From Bryobacteraceae bacterium (lineage in GTDB: Bacteria > Acidobacteriota > Terriglobia > Bryobacterales > Bryobacteraceae), in assembly GCA_025928545.1 (NCBI GenBank), contig JAICJH010000017.1:40861-104860 (forward strand): a DNA stretch of 64,000 nt. Reading direction: 5' to 3'. How positions within the stretch are numbered: position 1 is the first letter of the stretch; each line of letters begins with the position of its first letter. Both the position numbers and the translations under genes were made by a program. The notes below the pieces were generated by a model. That model ran no database searches. It was not told the DNA's origin and worked only from the letters and a program-made list of their open reading frames with translations. This document shows, one piece after another, positions 34,880-47,000 of the stretch.

Positions 34880-36574
34880 ATGACCCAGACCCTTCCACCC
34901 GATCTTGCAACGGCATTCGAAGCCGCGCTAACCGACTGGACGGCTAATGGCAAGATTGCCAGATTCTGGAATCGCGACAAGAGCCTCTGGACATCGGCCT
35001 CCGGCAGCAGTGCGGAAGATCAGTGGATGGGTTGGCTCGATATCGTCGAGCGGCAGACAGCCGATGCGCAGCGCTTTCGGGAAATCTCTGCCCGGATTCA
35101 GGCCGGCGGATTCCGCAACGTCGTATTGCTGGGAATGGGCGGCTCCAGCCTTTGCCCCGAAGTGTTATCGCTGACTTTCGGCCACCAGGCGGGGTACCCC
35201 GCGCTGCATATTCTGGACTCGACGGATCCGGCACAGGTGAAATCCGTGGAACTGCTTGCCGATCCGGCTGACAAGAGCACGCTGTTTATCGTTTCGAGTA
35301 AGTCCGGCAGCACGCTGGAACCGAACATTTTCAAGCAGTATTTCTTTGAGAAATCGGGGCGCGATGGACAGCGGTTTATCGCCATCACCGATCCCGGATC
35401 CAAAATGCAAAAGGTTGCCGAGGGCGACAAATTCCGGGAAATCCACTACGGGTTGCCGTCGATCGGAGGACGCTTCTCCGCCCTTTCCGACTTTGGCATG
35501 GTTCCAGGAGCGGTGATGGGCCTCGACATTCCGCATATGCTGGCCCGTGCAGGCGAAATGGTGGCGGCCTGCAAGGAACCGGAAGCCGCGAATAACCCGG
35601 GGGTGTCCTTAGGCCTGGCCCTGGGAACACTTGCGCGGCAGGGACGCGACAAGGTCACCCTGATTACTTCGCCTGCCATCTATGACCTGGGCGCGTGGCT
35701 GGAACAACTGATAGCGGAATCGACCGGCAAGCTCGGGCGCGCGCTCATTCCTGTGGATCGCGAGCCAATTGGCAATGCCGCGGACTACGGGAAGGATCGC
35801 GTTTTTGTTTATATCCGATTTGGCCCTCTGCCCGATCCGCTTCAGGATGAGGCTGTAGCGCAGCTGGAGGCGGCCAATCATCCGGTGATCCGACTGACCG
35901 TTGCCGACCGTTACAATCTGGGCGCTGAATTCTTCCGGTGGGAGGTTGCGGTGGCCGTGGCGGGTTCGGTGATCGAAATTAATCCCTTCGACCAGCCCGA
36001 CGTCGAGGCCAGCAAGATTGAAACGCGCAAGCTCACCGACGCTTACGAGGCAACAGGCAAGTTACCCGACGAAACGGCGGTTCTGGAAGCAGACGGCCTG
36101 AAGTTCTTTATGGATCGGGCGAATGCGGCAGCCATAACAGGAGACAGCGCCTCCGCGATTCTGCGTTCGCACCTGAACCGCATCGGCCAAGGCGATTACT
36201 TCGCGATTCTCGCCTACATCGCCATGACGATGGATCATGAAGAGACGCTCGGGGAGATCCGCCTGAACGTCCGCGACAGCAAGCAGGTGGCGACCTGTCT
36301 CGGCTTTGGGCCACGTTTTCTGCACTCGACCGGCCAGGCCTACAAGGGTGGTCCGGATTCTGGTGTGTTCTTACAGGTAACCTGTGACGACGCCAGCGAC
36401 CTCCCGATTCCGGGGCAGAGTTTTACATTCGGAACCGTGAAAGCGGCGCAATCCCGCGGGGATTTCGAGGTTCTGGCCGAGCGAGGACGTCGCGCGCTGC
36501 GGGTACATCTTCCGGCCGACGTGAATGCCGGACTAGCGACCCTGCGAAAAGCAATTCGCGCCGCTCTGGCGTGA
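34880..36574 (+). CDS. pgi: glucose-6-phosphate isomerase, similar to the isomerase half of transaldolase/isomerase fusions
   Basis: The 564-residue enzyme interconverts glucose-6-phosphate and fructose-6-phosphate. Sugar-isomerase (SIS) motifs are clear: VVLLGMGGSSLCPEV, FIVSSKSGSTLEP, GGRFSALSDFGMVPGA and, in the second half, INPFDQPDVEASK. The sequence resembles the C-terminal part of the bifunctional transaldolase/phosphoglucose isomerase proteins known from acidobacteria and other groups, rather than E. coli Pgi. Here it is free-standing: no transaldolase reading frame is fused or adjacent. It is preceded by a 130-base gene-free gap and an AGGAGA ribosome site, so it has its own promoter. 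Confidence 0.88.
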   Translation: MTQTLPPDLATAFEAALTDWTANGKIARFWNRDKSLWTSASGSSAEDQWMGWLDIVERQTADAQRFREISARIQAGGFRNVVLLGMGGSSLCPEVLSLTFGHQAGYPALHILDSTDPAQVKSVELLADPADKSTLFIVSSKSGSTLEPNIFKQYFFEKSGRDGQRFIAITDPGSKMQKVAEGDKFREIHYGLPSIGGRFSALSDFGMVPGAVMGLDIPHMLARAGEMVAACKEPEAANNPGVSLGLALGTLARQGRDKVTLITSPAIYDLGAWLEQLIAESTGKLGRALIPVDREPIGNAADYGKDRVFVYIRFGPLPDPLQDEAVAQLEAANHPVIRLTVADRYNLGAEFFRWEVAVAVAGSVIEINPFDQPDVEASKIETRKLTDAYEATGKLPDETAVLEADGLKFFMDRANAAAITGDSASAILRSHLNRIGQGDYFAILAYIAMTMDHEETLGEIRLNVRDSKQVATCLGFGPRFLHSTGQAYKGGPDSGVFLQVTCDDASDLPIPGQSFTFGTVKAAQSRGDFEVLAERGRRALRVHLPADVNAGLATLRKAIRAALA

Positions 36575-36635
36575 GCTCGAAGCTTCCCGCCGGCATGTCG
36601 CGCCGTCAAATGACGGTTGGTACCATAAATCTGTT

Positions 36636-36845
36636 ATGGCAATTCCAAATGTAAAGCGTTTCCGCCCCTTCTGCACAACGTGCAACGAGAGCTTCTCTGT
36701 AATGGCTGTCCTGCCTCGTGACACCAACGTGGATGCGTATCTGGCCGATGTTGTGGCCCGCCACGATCACAAGGCCTTCCAGGACGCGAAGAACCTGCAC
36801 ACCAAGGTCCGCGTCGGTCAGCAGAAGCAGAAAAAAGCCAAGTAG
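36636..36845 (+). CDS. small CxxC protein of unknown function
   Basis: A 69-residue protein with a CTTC motif (FCTTCNESF, residues 12-20), a central helix (VDAYLADVVARHDHKAFQDAK) and a lysine-rich tail (GQQKQKKAK). The single CxxC could hold half of a metal site or be redox-active. Starts 61 bases after pgi and ends before a strong terminator. The family is not recognised, but composition is natural and it is bounded by its own signals. Confidence 0.65.
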   Translation: MAIPNVKRFRPFCTTCNESFSVMAVLPRDTNVDAYLADVVARHDHKAFQDAKNLHTKVRVGQQKQKKAK

Positions 36846-36866
36846 TTTCTTTAAGGCTCAAAAAAG

Positions 36867-36927
36867 AATACCGCTGCGGCATGCGAGTCGTATCCGACCG
36901 GCGCATGCCGCAGCGGTATTTTTTTGT
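36867..36927 (+). terminator. strong intrinsic terminator after the small CxxC gene
   Basis: A 19-bp near-perfect stem, AATACCGCTGCGGCATGCG (36868-36886) with CGCATGCCGCAGCGGTATT (36902-36920), 15-base loop, followed by a T-run to 36925. The A-run before it means it may also work in reverse. Confidence 0.85.
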
Positions 36928-36957
36928 CGTTTGTCCGGATTCACAGACCGCAAAATG

Positions 36958-36998
36958 AAAAAGGGCCCGGCCGAGATTGTCTCGGCCGGGCCCTTTTT
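36958..36998. terminator. bidirectional intrinsic terminator after the TIGR03437 gene
   Basis: AAAAAGGGCCCGGCCGAG (36958-36975) pairs with CTCGGCCGGGCCCTTTTT around a five-base loop (ATTGT). Perfect 18-bp stem with A- and T-runs on the two sides; the minus-strand gene ends at 37006, eight bases away. Confidence 0.88.
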
Positions 36999-37005
36999 TG
37001 CCTGA

Positions 37006-39183
37006 TTACTGAACTACAATCGTGACGGTGTTGGACTGAGCCGTGACCTTCGTTACGGGATCCGTCTCAGTGAGCACGACCTTCACCGCACTGCCCGCAG
37101 TCACACCGGGCGGAACCTGCACGTTCACCTGATAAAGACCGGCAAACGTCGGAGTGAGCCCGGAGAAGAGTACCGTTGCGGGAACTCCGCCTATGGTAGC
37201 CGTCACGGTGGATGTCGTACGGAAAATAGTGGTGCTTGGAGCCACCGCGCCATCCGCCGGACCCGCCTCACCGTTGGGTCCTTTTACCGCTCCGAGACCA
37301 GTGGCGTAAATCACCAGGAAGTCATTCGTCTTGGCCGGTCTCGAACTGTTGTTGAGCAGATTCGTGACGGCATCGACGATAATACCGGGTCCGGAGCCGG
37401 ATGTATCTACTGTGTAGATGCCAGGCTGCAACTCGGTCACAACCAGCTGAATCGGCGCGGACTGCACGGTTCCGGTGGTCACGACGAGCGGGCAGGAAGC
37501 ACTGGGCGTAATGCTCTGCGGGATCATTACGTTGATCTGCGTTGCACTCGCGTAGAGCAACGGCATCGGCACACCGCATAGCGTGACCTGCGCTCCGTTG
37601 AGCGTGGTGGGCAAGGGCAGAGTCGTTGCATTCGGATTGCCGGTACCTGCGAGGTTCGTCCCGTAGATTGCGACGTAACTTCCAGGCGAAACGACCGAGG
37701 CGATTGCCTGGCCGCCGGAAGCGGCGTTAGCGATTCCGCCGGTGGGTTGCGGCAAGGGCACCGCCGCAACAGTCAGCGTTACCGGCACAGATGCAATTCC
37801 GCTACCGGCCGTGAAATTCACGGTGCCTGTGTAAATGGCGCCGGCGGCTATTCCTTTCGGATCGGCCTGAATGGTCACTGTCGCGGTATACGTGTAGACG
37901 AAACCGGCGAAGGACGCTTGGGTCATCGTGCCGGAGGCAGGGCTCAAACTGAGCCAGCCCACGCCCTGATTCGTATTAAAGTTGCTCGAATAAGTAGGCG
38001 CTACCGCGGATTGCGTCACGTAGCTCAGGGTCACGGTCTTGGTAGCTGGCTGGCCGCCGACACCCGCACTGATACTCACGGTCGTGGGCAATGCTGTCAG
38101 GGCGCTGCCGCCGATACCGCCGCCTCCGCCACCACCACCGCCTGACGGAGGCGCGGTGCTGAAAGAGAATATTCCTGAAGAAGTCGATCCCGCTACATTC
38201 TTCGCGACGACCTTCCAGTAATATGTGCCCCCTGCAACAATTCCGGTGGGTGAATAGGTTAGAGCGGTGATGCTGGAAGTCGCAATCGGGGGCGTATTGG
38301 TGGTGCCGAAATACACGTCGTATGAAGTCGCGCCTGTGGCGACATTCCATGTCAGGCTGACCGGCATAGCTACACCAGTCGCGTTATTGGCCGGAGAAGT
38401 CAGCGTCGGCGCGCCCGGGGCCGCGCTGGTCTGGAACGATAACGCAAGGCTATCGGTCAAAACCGCCGAGTCGAAGCTCCACTCGATCTGGTTCGTCGGC
38501 GCGGCCAGGAAGCCACCGGCATTGTGGATGCCCACCGCCGCTGTCAACCCTTTGCGATTGTTGTCGCCCGCGCCGAGCGTGATCGTTTTGTACTGAAAGT
38601 TGATTGAATTGGTGCCTTCCGCCAAAATCACTTCGAAGGTGACGCCGCTGGCGTCGCCCTGAAACAGCGCGGTATTCCACTGAACGATGAAGCGCCTGTT
38701 ACCCGGCGAGCCGATCGTCTGATAGTAGACCGAGCCGGCGCCGGGATCCTGGAACGTGAGATCCGTCCAGAGCGGATAGAGCGCCGGCAAGTCGGGTGCG
38801 GGCGAGCCGCCATTAAGATCGATGTGAGCGAAGTCGCCGGCCAGTGTGGTGCAGGTACTCGGATTGGTGACGAAATAGACCGCGCCGTTCGAACTGACGC
38901 ACACCTGCGTGTAGGCGGTGCCGTAAAACGTGAAGCTGAACGGAATGGTCAGAGCGATTGCGCCATCGTCCGCTCCGGAAAGAACGGACGTGCCGCCGCC
39001 CGCCCCGGAGATATCGACGAAGCTATAGACCGTCTGATCGGTGGCCGTATAGCCGCCGCCGTCGGGGCCCACGGTCGTCGCCCCGCCGAGCGACGCAAGC
39101 CCCAGCGCCGCCGCTGCCATCAGTATTCGAATCATGGAATTGTTTTTCATTTTGAGGTTCCCGATTGATGTGTTTGCGCGCAT
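37006..39183 (-). CDS. secreted protein with FnIII, BACON-like and TIGR03437 C-terminal domains
   Basis: A 725-residue exported protein. After a signal peptide (MIRILMAAAALGLASLGG) comes a beta-rich domain (about residues 50-270), a fibronectin-III domain (about 285-375, PTLTSPANNATGVAMPVSLT ... YYWKVVAKN), a glycine linker, a BACON-like domain (about 395-500) and a TIGR03437 domain (about 505-725: GGIANAASGGQAIASVVSPG, VSPGSYVAIYGTNLAG, FLVIYATGLGAVKGPNGEAG, PGVTAGSAVKVVLTETDP). TIGR03437 is a marker of the Solibacter group. I chose the ATG at 39183 because a GAGGAA ribosome site overlaps the upstream stop; the ATG at 39150 would give a shorter signal region. It is co-transcribed with the giant gene 11 bases upstream. 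Surface or extracellular binding is likely. Confidence 0.85.
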   Translation of the reverse strand: MRANTSIGNLKMKNNSMIRILMAAAALGLASLGGATTVGPDGGGYTATDQTVYSFVDISGAGGGTSVLSGADDGAIALTIPFSFTFYGTAYTQVCVSSNGAVYFVTNPSTCTTLAGDFAHIDLNGGSPAPDLPALYPLWTDLTFQDPGAGSVYYQTIGSPGNRRFIVQWNTALFQGDASGVTFEVILAEGTNSINFQYKTITLGAGDNNRKGLTAAVGIHNAGGFLAAPTNQIEWSFDSAVLTDSLALSFQTSAAPGAPTLTSPANNATGVAMPVSLTWNVATGATSYDVYFGTTNTPPIATSSITALTYSPTGIVAGGTYYWKVVAKNVAGSTSSGIFSFSTAPPSGGGGGGGGGIGGSALTALPTTVSISAGVGGQPATKTVTLSYVTQSAVAPTYSSNFNTNQGVGWLSLSPASGTMTQASFAGFVYTYTATVTIQADPKGIAAGAIYTGTVNFTAGSGIASVPVTLTVAAVPLPQPTGGIANAASGGQAIASVVSPGSYVAIYGTNLAGTGNPNATTLPLPTTLNGAQVTLCGVPMPLLYASATQINVMIPQSITPSASCPLVVTTGTVQSAPIQLVVTELQPGIYTVDTSGSGPGIIVDAVTNLLNNSSRPAKTNDFLVIYATGLGAVKGPNGEAGPADGAVAPSTTIFRTTSTVTATIGGVPATVLFSGLTPTFAGLYQVNVQVPPGVTAGSAVKVVLTETDPVTKVTAQSNTVTIVVQ

Positions 39184-39190
39184 GTCTGGT

Positions 39191-39196
39191 TTCCTC
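39191..39196 (-). promoter_or_regulatory. ribosome binding site deciding the start of the TIGR03437 gene
   Basis: GAGGAA (minus strand) lies seven bases before the ATG at 39183 and overlaps the stop codon of the giant gene. No comparable site precedes the alternative ATG at 39150. It suggests translational coupling. Confidence 0.6.
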
Positions 39197-41040
39197 AGAA
39201 TGAAGTCTGCTTGACGTAGAAGAGCTGTCCGCCGAAGGTTATGAGCCCCTGGCGAACGGTCTTGGTAGCCGATACGAACGGGCTGACCGTGAAGGGCAGC
39301 GTGTAGAGCGCCGGCGTTCCGGTCAGCCCTCCGACTGTGACAAACGGTTGTGTTGACCCGTTCGGTGGATCGGGACAAGTATTCAGGTTCGCGCTCCCGA
39401 GAATATTACTCGACGCTCCCAGATAGTTAACCGACAGCCCATAGGCGTTCATGCTGTACGAGCACGCGGCCCCCGTCTGGATCACCGAGAACACTTTGTC
39501 TCCGATCTGAACGTTGCCCGTGCGGGTGGTACCGGAGGAATTAGCCGCCACCGAGTAAGTCATGGTCCCACCGGGATCGGCAAAGGTACCCGAAGCCGTG
39601 ATCCAGCTGGCGTAGCTGGTCACCGCCGGAACTGCGCAGCCGTTGGTGGAGGCTGTAAAGTTGACGGCCTGGTTCGAAACTCCGGCCGCTGCCAGCGTGC
39701 CGGAACTGGACGAAGCCAGAGTAAAGGTGCAGGGCGCTCCGCCCTCGTTCACTGTGAAGGTCTGTCCCGCCACGGTGATCGTGCCGGATCGGGGCGTCGC
39801 GCTGGCGTTTGCGGCAGCAATGAACGATACATCCGAAGTTCCGCCATTGCCTGAAGCGATGATACTGAGCCACGGTGTCGCTGTGGGAGTCGCCGTCCAG
39901 TTACATGCGGCCGGCGCCACTACACTGATCGTCCCCAAACCTCCGAGCGATGGCATCGAGCTGGACGTCGCCCGCAGGCTATAGCTACAGGTCGTGCCGG
40001 CCTGCGAGAACGAAATCGTCTGGCCGGAAACTGTCAGCGATCCGTTTCGCGAAGAAGTGGACGCGGCGTTCGACGATGCAGTCACCGTCACCTGGCCGTT
40101 TCCGAAACCCGTCGGCGGTGAGACCGTCGCGAAGCCGACATTGCTGGCTGCATTCCAGGAACAGTTCGAGCCGTTCGTCGTGATGCCGATTGTGCCCGTT
40201 CCGCCACCAGATGCAAACGGACTGCCCAGCGTTGAAGTATCCGCACTGACCGAGCAGGCCAGCGCCTGTTCCGTGACGGCGTAGGTTTGACCGCCGATTG
40301 TGAGAGCGCCGGTTCGCGCAAGAGTCGTGGAGTTGGCATCCACGGTGTAAGTCAGCGATTGCGCGCTGCCGGTTCCAGTGCCGGAAGCACCGGACGTGAC
40401 CCTGATCCACGACGGACCCAGAATCGTGTTATACGGGCAGCCATTGGGAGCCGTGACGTTGACTGACCCCGAGCCACCGGCCGGATCGAACAGTGCTGTC
40501 GAAGCGTTCAGCGCATAGGTGCAGCTGACTCCCGTCTGGTTCACCGTAAATGTCTGACCCGCGATGGTCGCAGTCACCACTTGCGAGCCGGCATTCGCGT
40601 TAGCCGGAATTGTGACGCTGACCGGTCCGCTGCCCGTGCCGCTCGCTGGCGTAGCGCCCAGACTTGACGCCGTCCAGTTGCAGGCGGAACCCGAGGAGAT
40701 CACATTGACCGTGGCTCCGCCACCCGCAGAACCGATGCTGAGCGTCGAAGGACTGATCGAGAACGAGCAGCCCGCCGCAAATTGATTGATTGTGAACTTC
40801 GGTGAGTTCGTGGATCCCGTAATCGTCACGGTTCCGGTGCGCGGATTACCTGTGTTATTGGCGGACGTGGAATACGAGACCGTTCCATTACCTGTACCGG
40901 AGGTTGGGCCGGTCAGAGTAATAAATGGATCGTCGGGTGCCGCCGTCCAGGTACAAGTCGAGCCGGCTGAAATATTGATATTGCCCGAGTCGCCGCCGAT
41001 CGGCGAACTCGCTGTATCCGTGCTCAGCGTGTAGGAGCAG
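39195..41040 (-). repeat. seven tandem BACON-type domains at the C-terminus of the giant protein
   Basis: From about residue 3495, seven units of 80-95 residues start CSYTLS, CSFSIS, CTYALN, CSVSAD, CSYSLR, CTFTLA and CSYSMN. Most have a second Cys or CxW about 25-30 residues on and end T-G-x-I/V-x-x-x-x-Q-x-F-x-V. The paired cysteines suggest one disulfide per domain. BACON domains are thought to bind carbohydrate or mucin-like ligands. Confidence 0.85.
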
Positions 41041-44000
41041 GGCGGAGGCGTCAGTACCGTAATGTTCACCGGAGTGAAATCGACTTCGTTCACCGCGCGT
41101 GCGGAACCGACTCCGAGGAAACCCGAATAAGTTCCGGCCGGAACCGAGCCATAGTTCAGATTTACGGAGCTGTTGGTAGTGCCGGTATTCGCGCTGAGAG
41201 TGGCGGTGCCGGGCAGGCCATACAGCGTCACATTGAACGGCAGCACGGCGCCGGAAGACCTGACAGTGACAGGCGCGGCAGTTGCGCCCTGACCCTGAAT
41301 GTAGAGGATGTTGACCGGTTTCGGCGCAATCGAGATGGATGGCACTTCGGCGGCCGCATCGTCCACGCTGAATTCATAATCGTGTGTGAGGGTGTTGGCG
41401 ACGCCGCCAGCACTGTCCGTCACAACAAAGCCGATCGGGAAAACACCGGCGTAAGTTGGAGTGCCGGACAGTATTCCGCCGCTGATGGATAATCCGGGAG
41501 GCGGAGCAAAGTTCTGATCGAACTTGAAGCTGTAGGGTGGCGTACCGCCGGAAACCGCCAGCGCGACAGAATACGACGTGCCGCGCACCGCGGCAGGCAG
41601 CGATGCCGGTGTCAGACTCATTGGCGACACGTGCATACCATTCACCGGGATTGACAGATTCTGTCCACTGGAATCGGCCACGTTGAGGGTGAAGTTGTAG
41701 TCACCCGCGGCGGTCGGCGTGCCGCCGATAATGTCAGATAGTCCCTGAGACCCTGCGATGAGACTCAGACCGGGTGGCATTGAGCCCGAAGTGACTGTCC
41801 AGGTGTACGGGGCAACTCCAGGCGTGATGAACCGGTTGAGAGGCAGAGTGAACGGGATACCTACCGAAGGATCGATGGCGTAATTGTCGTTCCGCGACTC
41901 CAGGGACGGTTTGCCCGTTGGGGTCGTCACGATCAGCGTCATCTGTGTGTTGATGTCGGTTTTCCCGGTGGAATCGGTCACAATCGGCCGAATCGTGTAG
42001 GCGCCGGACTGAGTGGGCGTTCCCGAAAGGACGCCGGTCGTGCTGTTCAGCGTGAGTCCCGGCGGGAACGAGAAGTTGGTCGCTTCCACATATGTATAAG
42101 GAGGCGTTCCGCCGGCGGCGGCAAATGTAAATGAGTAGGGTGAGCCCATAGCGCCGACGGGCAGTATGGGCGCGAAGAGTCCGCCTCCCTGAACGGGTGC
42201 CGTCAGCGAGATCGGGGACACTTTGAAAGTAACCGTTCTCAGCGCAACATCGGAGCCGTTGGTCGCCTGAAGTACGAACTGATAAGTTCCGGCGGCGGTG
42301 GCATTACCCTTGAGAGAATACGCTCCGGAATTGTTTTGCAGGGTGATTCCCGGCGGTAAGCCTGCCACGATCGGTGACGCCGGCGCGGGCGTGACGGCCT
42401 GAATGGCCCATGTGTAGGGACTACCGGTTCCACCGACATTCAGGGGTTGATCGATAAACCCGTTGACCTGCAGGTTTCCGTTGCCCTGTGTGACCTGAAC
42501 GCCGCTCGAATTGGTGGACGTTATGTTCAGGTTTCTGGTGAGCGTACGACCTGCGGAATCAGTCACAGTCAGCTGGAAGTTGAAGCTGCCGGTACCGGTT
42601 GGAGTTCCGCTGAGCAGTCCGGAGCTATTGAGACTCAGACCCGCTGGCAGTGCGTCCTGTCCCAGGCTGTTCGGGTTCGGTGCCAGTGAGTAGGTGTAAG
42701 GACTGGTGCCGCCTGTGGCCTGGAACTGGAATGAATACGGGGTCCCTGAAAGTTGGCGAGCGTTCGGCGGATTGCCCGCGGTAATAGAGAACGGGCTGAC
42801 GTTCAGCGTGAATGTCCGGGTAATGGTCGCACTCGCCGAGTCGGTCAGCACCAGATTGAAGCTGTAGACGCCGGCGGCGGTGGGCACCCCGCCAAGAGCC
42901 GTAATTCCCGGGCCGAAGCTCGCACTGATACTCGAGAAAGGCACCAGATTCAAACCCGGTGGCAAAGTGGAACCAGAGGCGACTGTCCATGTGTATGGCG
43001 GCGCGCCGCCGTTCGGGATCAGCGAGACCTGATAAAACTGCCCAACAATGGCGTCGGAAAGCGAGGCCTGGAGCGTGTAATTGAGAATGCCGGGATTCTG
43101 CAGGCCCACGAACAGCGTAAACTGCTTCGAGATCGACCCGCCGGTGTTGGTTGCGGTGGCAGTGAAGGAGTAAGCACCTGTGCTGCCCGTTACTGTGCCC
43201 GAAATCAGGCCGGTGCTCGTATTGAGGCTCAGGCCGGTAGGCAGCGAACCGGAGGTGACCGCCCAGGTTGTGCTGCCCGAACCGCCCGAGGCTGCCAGAG
43301 TTACGCCTGCGCCGCTCACGCCATAGGGAATATTCTGCAATGCCAGCGGCAGTTGACCTGACGACGTGATCTGGAGAGCCGAGATCTTCAGCGTCAGATT
43401 CGTGGTGATCGAGCCAACACCGTCGCTGTAGGTCACGTTGAAGTTGTAGGTTCCCGCAGCCGTGGGTAGTCCGCTGATGAGACCGCCCGTCGAGATAGAT
43501 AGCCCGGGAGGCAACGCCGAGCCGGCAGTCAATGACCACGTCACGCTGCTCGGTCCGAACGAATACAGCTGTTGCGAGTACGCCACCGACACCGTTCCGG
43601 GGGTCAGCTGATTTGGCGCCTGCTGGCTGTTGCTGATCTGGTCGAATCCGGGTACGACGAGCGTGTATGTGCGTGCGCCGAGTATGGGGGTGCTGGACGA
43701 GTCAGTTGCCTGAAGCGTGAAAGTGTAGGTACCCGGGGTGGAAATGAGCACTTGCATCCCGTTCCTCCCCTGGCCAAAGGATCCCCCGAGGGTTGTGCCA
43801 TTTTCGAGAATCACGCCCGTAGGCAGAGAGCCAACCGCGGTGATCGTGTAGGGTCCGATGCCGCCACTTGGGGTAATGTCGTAATTCTGTAGTATTCCAA
43901 GAGGTGCGACCGTGCCGCTGGCGGGGCCGCCCAGTGTAACTGTACTCGCTCCAACCGAGGATACGTTGAAATTGACGTTCGATGTGAGCGTCTTTCCGCC

Positions 44001-47000
44001 GCTGTCCGTCACGGTGAAGGGAACCGAAAAATTACCGGTACTCGAGGGCGTACCGCTGACGACGCCGGATGACGACACCGACAGACCCGGCGGCAGCAAA
44101 GGCGCCTGCCAGGATGGGTAACTGCCGCTTCCACCGACTACGAGCATCGCCTGCGTGTACGCCACATTGTATTGCAGAGTAGTGCTGCTCAAAGGCAGGT
44201 TGACGTAATTGAAGGTCATCGGCGAGATGGTCCACGCGAAAGCCTTTGTTGCGGTCTGAGGAGTGCCCGATGTGGAGTCCGTAACGAGAAGCGTGAAGTT
44301 ATACGTTCCCGCCAGAGCCGGCCGCCCGGCCAGATACTGGAAGCCTGGTGCGAGATTACCCACCTGATTTCCGGGACCCTGGAGAGTAATACCGGGGGGG
44401 AGGGTTCCCGATTGCAGGGTGAACGTGTACGGCGCAATTCCACCGGCCGCCGTCAGAGACAGACTGACAGAAGACCCGACCGAGGACGTCGTTGAGATGT
44501 TAGTCGTTACCGACAAGGCCGCCGTAATAGAGGTCGGGTACGAAATCACCAGCGAGAAAATCTGCTGGACGGACGAGCTTCCGTTGCTGACCTGAAGCGT
44601 GAACGAAGTCATCAGCGGACTGGTGGTCTGGGTGCCGGTTGAGAGGACACCGTTTCCGTTCACTGTGGTCAGCGAGAAACCGAAGGGCAGACTGGAGCCC
44701 GGAACCACGCTCCAGGTACAGGCGCTGGTGCAGCCGGACGCGACGATCGTCTGGGAGAAAGCGGTGCCAGACGTTCCCTGCAGCGATGGGGAAGTAGTAA
44801 TTGCGAACGGAGTGACAGTGATGCTTTGGTTAAAGCTCACGGTGCTGCTGCCAAGGGAGGCATTCCCGAGGATGATCGTGGCCGTAAAGGTGCCGGCGGT
44901 AGTTGGAGTACCCGTTATGACACCCGTCGAGCTGTTGATCGAAAGTCCGATATTGGCAAGGCTGCCGTTGTTGCCCACCGCCGGGGTGGAGAACGTGAAG
45001 GCGCCTGTACAAGTGCTGGTGCAGTACGCGGCCGCTCCGCCTGTACTCGCCGGATTAAAGGTGTAGGACTGGCCCACAGTCGCGTTCGGCAGAGTTTGCA
45101 GCATCGTGAGCAGCAGTGGCGAAACAGTCACGTTGATCGCGCGGTCGAACGTATTCGCCGGGGTGGCGGAATCCGTCACCCGAATAGAAGTGGCGGTCGA
45201 TCCTTCGGTTGTCACGAGGCACAGATAACCTCCCGTGACCGACGAGGGGAAACTGGTGTTGTTCGTGGGCAACGGCTGACCGTTCTGGACACGGCACCCC
45301 GGCACCACGTTGGCTCCGGGTGTCAGTGAATAGGTGTAAGGCGGATTGCCGCCGGTCGCGCTGAGCGGAACGAATTGAGTGCCCACGGACCATGGCCCGA
45401 GGTTCTGGTTGGTACTGAGGAACAGCGGCGGGAAAGCCCCGGCTGCGTAAATATTCAACGTGAACTGACGAACGATGGTGTTCGTTCCATCGGTGCCGGT
45501 CAACCCAAAGGAGAACTGGCCGGTCGACGTGGGAGTTCCGGACAGCGTGTTGCCGGAAAGGGTGAGTCCGGGCGGCAGGAAATTGTTCGCGCTCGGGGTC
45601 CAGGTCATTGCGGCGGCGGCACCGGTGGTGGTGAGAGTCTGACTGTAAACGACACCAACATTGCCGTACGGGAGATTGGTTGTACTGGTTAACGAAAGCG
45701 GCGTTACCACAACGGTGAACTGCCGGTAAGCGGTGTTGGCCACTGTGACGCCGTTGCCGAGTGCCTCGTCAGCCTGCACGAGGAACGTGTAGGTTCCCGC
45801 CGTAGTGGGCGTACCGCTGAGCAGGCCATTGGAATTCACCGTCGTCAGGGTCATCCCGGGTGGCAGCCCAGTGGCGCCGGTGGGCGGAATCGTTGTCCAT
45901 GTAAGGTTGTTCGGTACGCAACAAGCCGTAAACGTCTGACTGAAGCTCAAATTCTGCGTGATCGTACCCAGATTTCCATTACTGTTAATCTGGAACGTGT
46001 TTGCTCCGCCGCCAATACTGAAGAAGTCCGTTCGGACCAGAGTATTGGGTGTCGCGGCCGAATCCTGGTACTTGTAGGTCACGTTGAAGCCACCGTTTTC
46101 GGTCGGCGTGCCCGCCACGTTCAGGCCGGTACGGACCAGCCCACCGGGGAGAAAACCTGCCACATTCTTGATAACCGAGTACGCGCCTGGACCACCGCCG
46201 CCGGCGACAGTTCCGGTTGTGCCACCCACGACGCGAAGGTTTGAGTTGTAGGCGATAGCAAGAGTTCCCTGAGGCAGCGAAGGAGTATGCGCGAGAGGCG
46301 AGACTGTGAGCGGGAACGCGGCTGTCACGCTGACACCATTCGCGTCCGTTGCCGTAACAGTGACATTGAAGGTTCCCAACGTTGTGGGAGTGCCCCAGAT
46401 TTCGCCATCACCGGCGGTCTTGCCGAAATTCTGCTGGGTAAGGGCGGTCCGAATTGTCATTCCGGCCGGCAGGCCAGTGGCAGTATAGGTGAACGGCTCG
46501 GTGCCACCGGCGTTGGTGTTCACGGAAAGACTCGCTGGCGCGCCGAAGGTCAGATCGTCAACGATTCCGAGGTTCAGCTGCGGTAACGTCACGGGTACAC
46601 CGATCACATCCAGAGCAAACCGCTTCACCGAGGACTGGGCTGAACCGGGATTGGAATCGTTGACAGTCACTGTAACCGAATAGCGGCCTGGCCCGGCGCT
46701 GAAACCTGACGGCGCCGAAAGCACGCCTGTCGAACTGTTGAGAGTGAATCCGTTGGGAAGACCGTTCGCAGACCACGTGAGGGTGCCGGTTCCTCCGGTT
46801 GCAGCCAGGGTGACCCCTGAGTAGGCGACGCCCTGTGTCGCGTTCGGCAGAACTCCGGCATTAGTAATCGTGATCGCGTAGCTATTGATCCCGTAAAGGT
46901 GATTCACCGTGGAGGTGCCATCGCTGATAGCGACGTTGAAGCTGTAGGCTCCGGGTGTAGTCGCTGTTCCCGTGATTGCTCCGCTGGACGACATGGAAAG

